Positions 6,843 to 6,990 of a stretch of DNA of 6,990 bases are shown here, piece by piece (the stretch's first letter is position 1; each line of letters starts with the position of its first letter). Source of the DNA: Methylococcaceae bacterium NSP1-1 (GTDB lineage: Bacteria; Pseudomonadota; Gammaproteobacteria; Methylococcales; Methylomonadaceae); the NCBI GenBank assembly GCA_002256465.1, contig NQJG01000109.1, positions 1-6,990 of the forward strand, in the 5' to 3' direction. The notes under the pieces were generated by a model. The model saw nothing but the letters and a program-made list of their open reading frames with translations, was not told where the DNA came from and did not search any database. The position numbers were made by a program, and so were the translations under genes.

Positions 6843-6990
6843 GATACTGAATACGATTCTGCTAATTTTTCAGCTTCGGCAAAATCCAGTGTGCCTTCAT
6901 AAATCGCACGTCCGGTAATTGCGCCGATGATACCTTCATGAGCCACCGCACCCAATGCTTTAATATCATTGATATTGGTAATACCGCCTG
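6839..6990 (-). CDS. hisA: HisA (ProFAR isomerase), C-terminal fragment only; 5' part outside window
   Basis: Last 49 codons of the isomerase that converts ProFAR to PRFAR just ahead of HisF. The visible part begins [12 protein letters not shown], matching the phosphate-binding SGG(V/I)xxxxDI loop of barrel strand 7-8. It then shows [18 protein letters not shown], which is the conserved GxIxGxAxYxG strand-8 motif, followed by a short helix and a TGA at 6841-6839. The stop overlaps the hisF ATG by four bases. The identification rests on this C-terminal motif and on the position immediately before hisF; HisF itself carries a related but different motif. Confidence 0.92.
   Translation of the reverse strand, partial: GGITNINDIKALGAVAHEGIIGAITGRAIYEGTLDFAEAEKLAESYSVS

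Noticed and set aside
6636..6902. An 88-codon plus-strand frame across the hisF start and hisA end.
   Set aside because: It is antisense to two well-supported his genes and has no recognisable domain.

Overview
The window is a compact, gene-dense stretch of a bacterial chromosome with eleven protein genes and almost no intergenic DNA. Gene content and order suggest a gammaproteobacterium. A divergent tesA / ybbA-ybbP pair is a layout also known from Escherichia coli, and a his operon runs into tatABC. TatC and YbbA resemble their enterobacterial relatives closely, but HisI and HisE are separate proteins rather than the fused HisIE of enterics. A methanotroph-like (Methylococcales) or other environmental gammaproteobacterium is possible, but this is only a soft inference.

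Left region (1-3001, minus strand): the ATPase YbbA and the FtsX-type permease YbbP form an ATGA-overlapping two-gene operon. YbbP runs off the left edge and lacks roughly its last 20-30 residues. Middle region (2958-4007, plus strand): tesA, a periplasmic SGNH hydrolase with a signal peptide, is followed after 12 bases by a small HbpS/GlcG-family protein. Right region (4010-6990, minus strand): hisA (3' end only), hisF, hisI, hisE, tatA, tatB and tatC all read leftwards with overlaps or very short gaps, and are probably one transcript.

How the genes work together: YbbA-YbbP is a type VII (MacB/LolCDE-like) ABC system of the inner membrane, and TesA is a periplasmic esterase/lysophospholipase. 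The sharing of one 5' control region fits a combined role in handling hydrophobic molecules at the membrane. HisA, HisF, HisI and HisE carry out early and middle steps of histidine synthesis. TatABC exports folded proteins.

No mobile elements, CRISPR arrays, RNA genes or obvious new systems are visible. The most interesting spot is the tesA/ybbA junction. There the two divergent coding regions overlap at their 5' ends, each gene's promoter seems to lie inside the other or close to it, and YbbA appears to have lost about seven residues just ahead of its Walker A motif. No stretch over 300 bases is without a gene.
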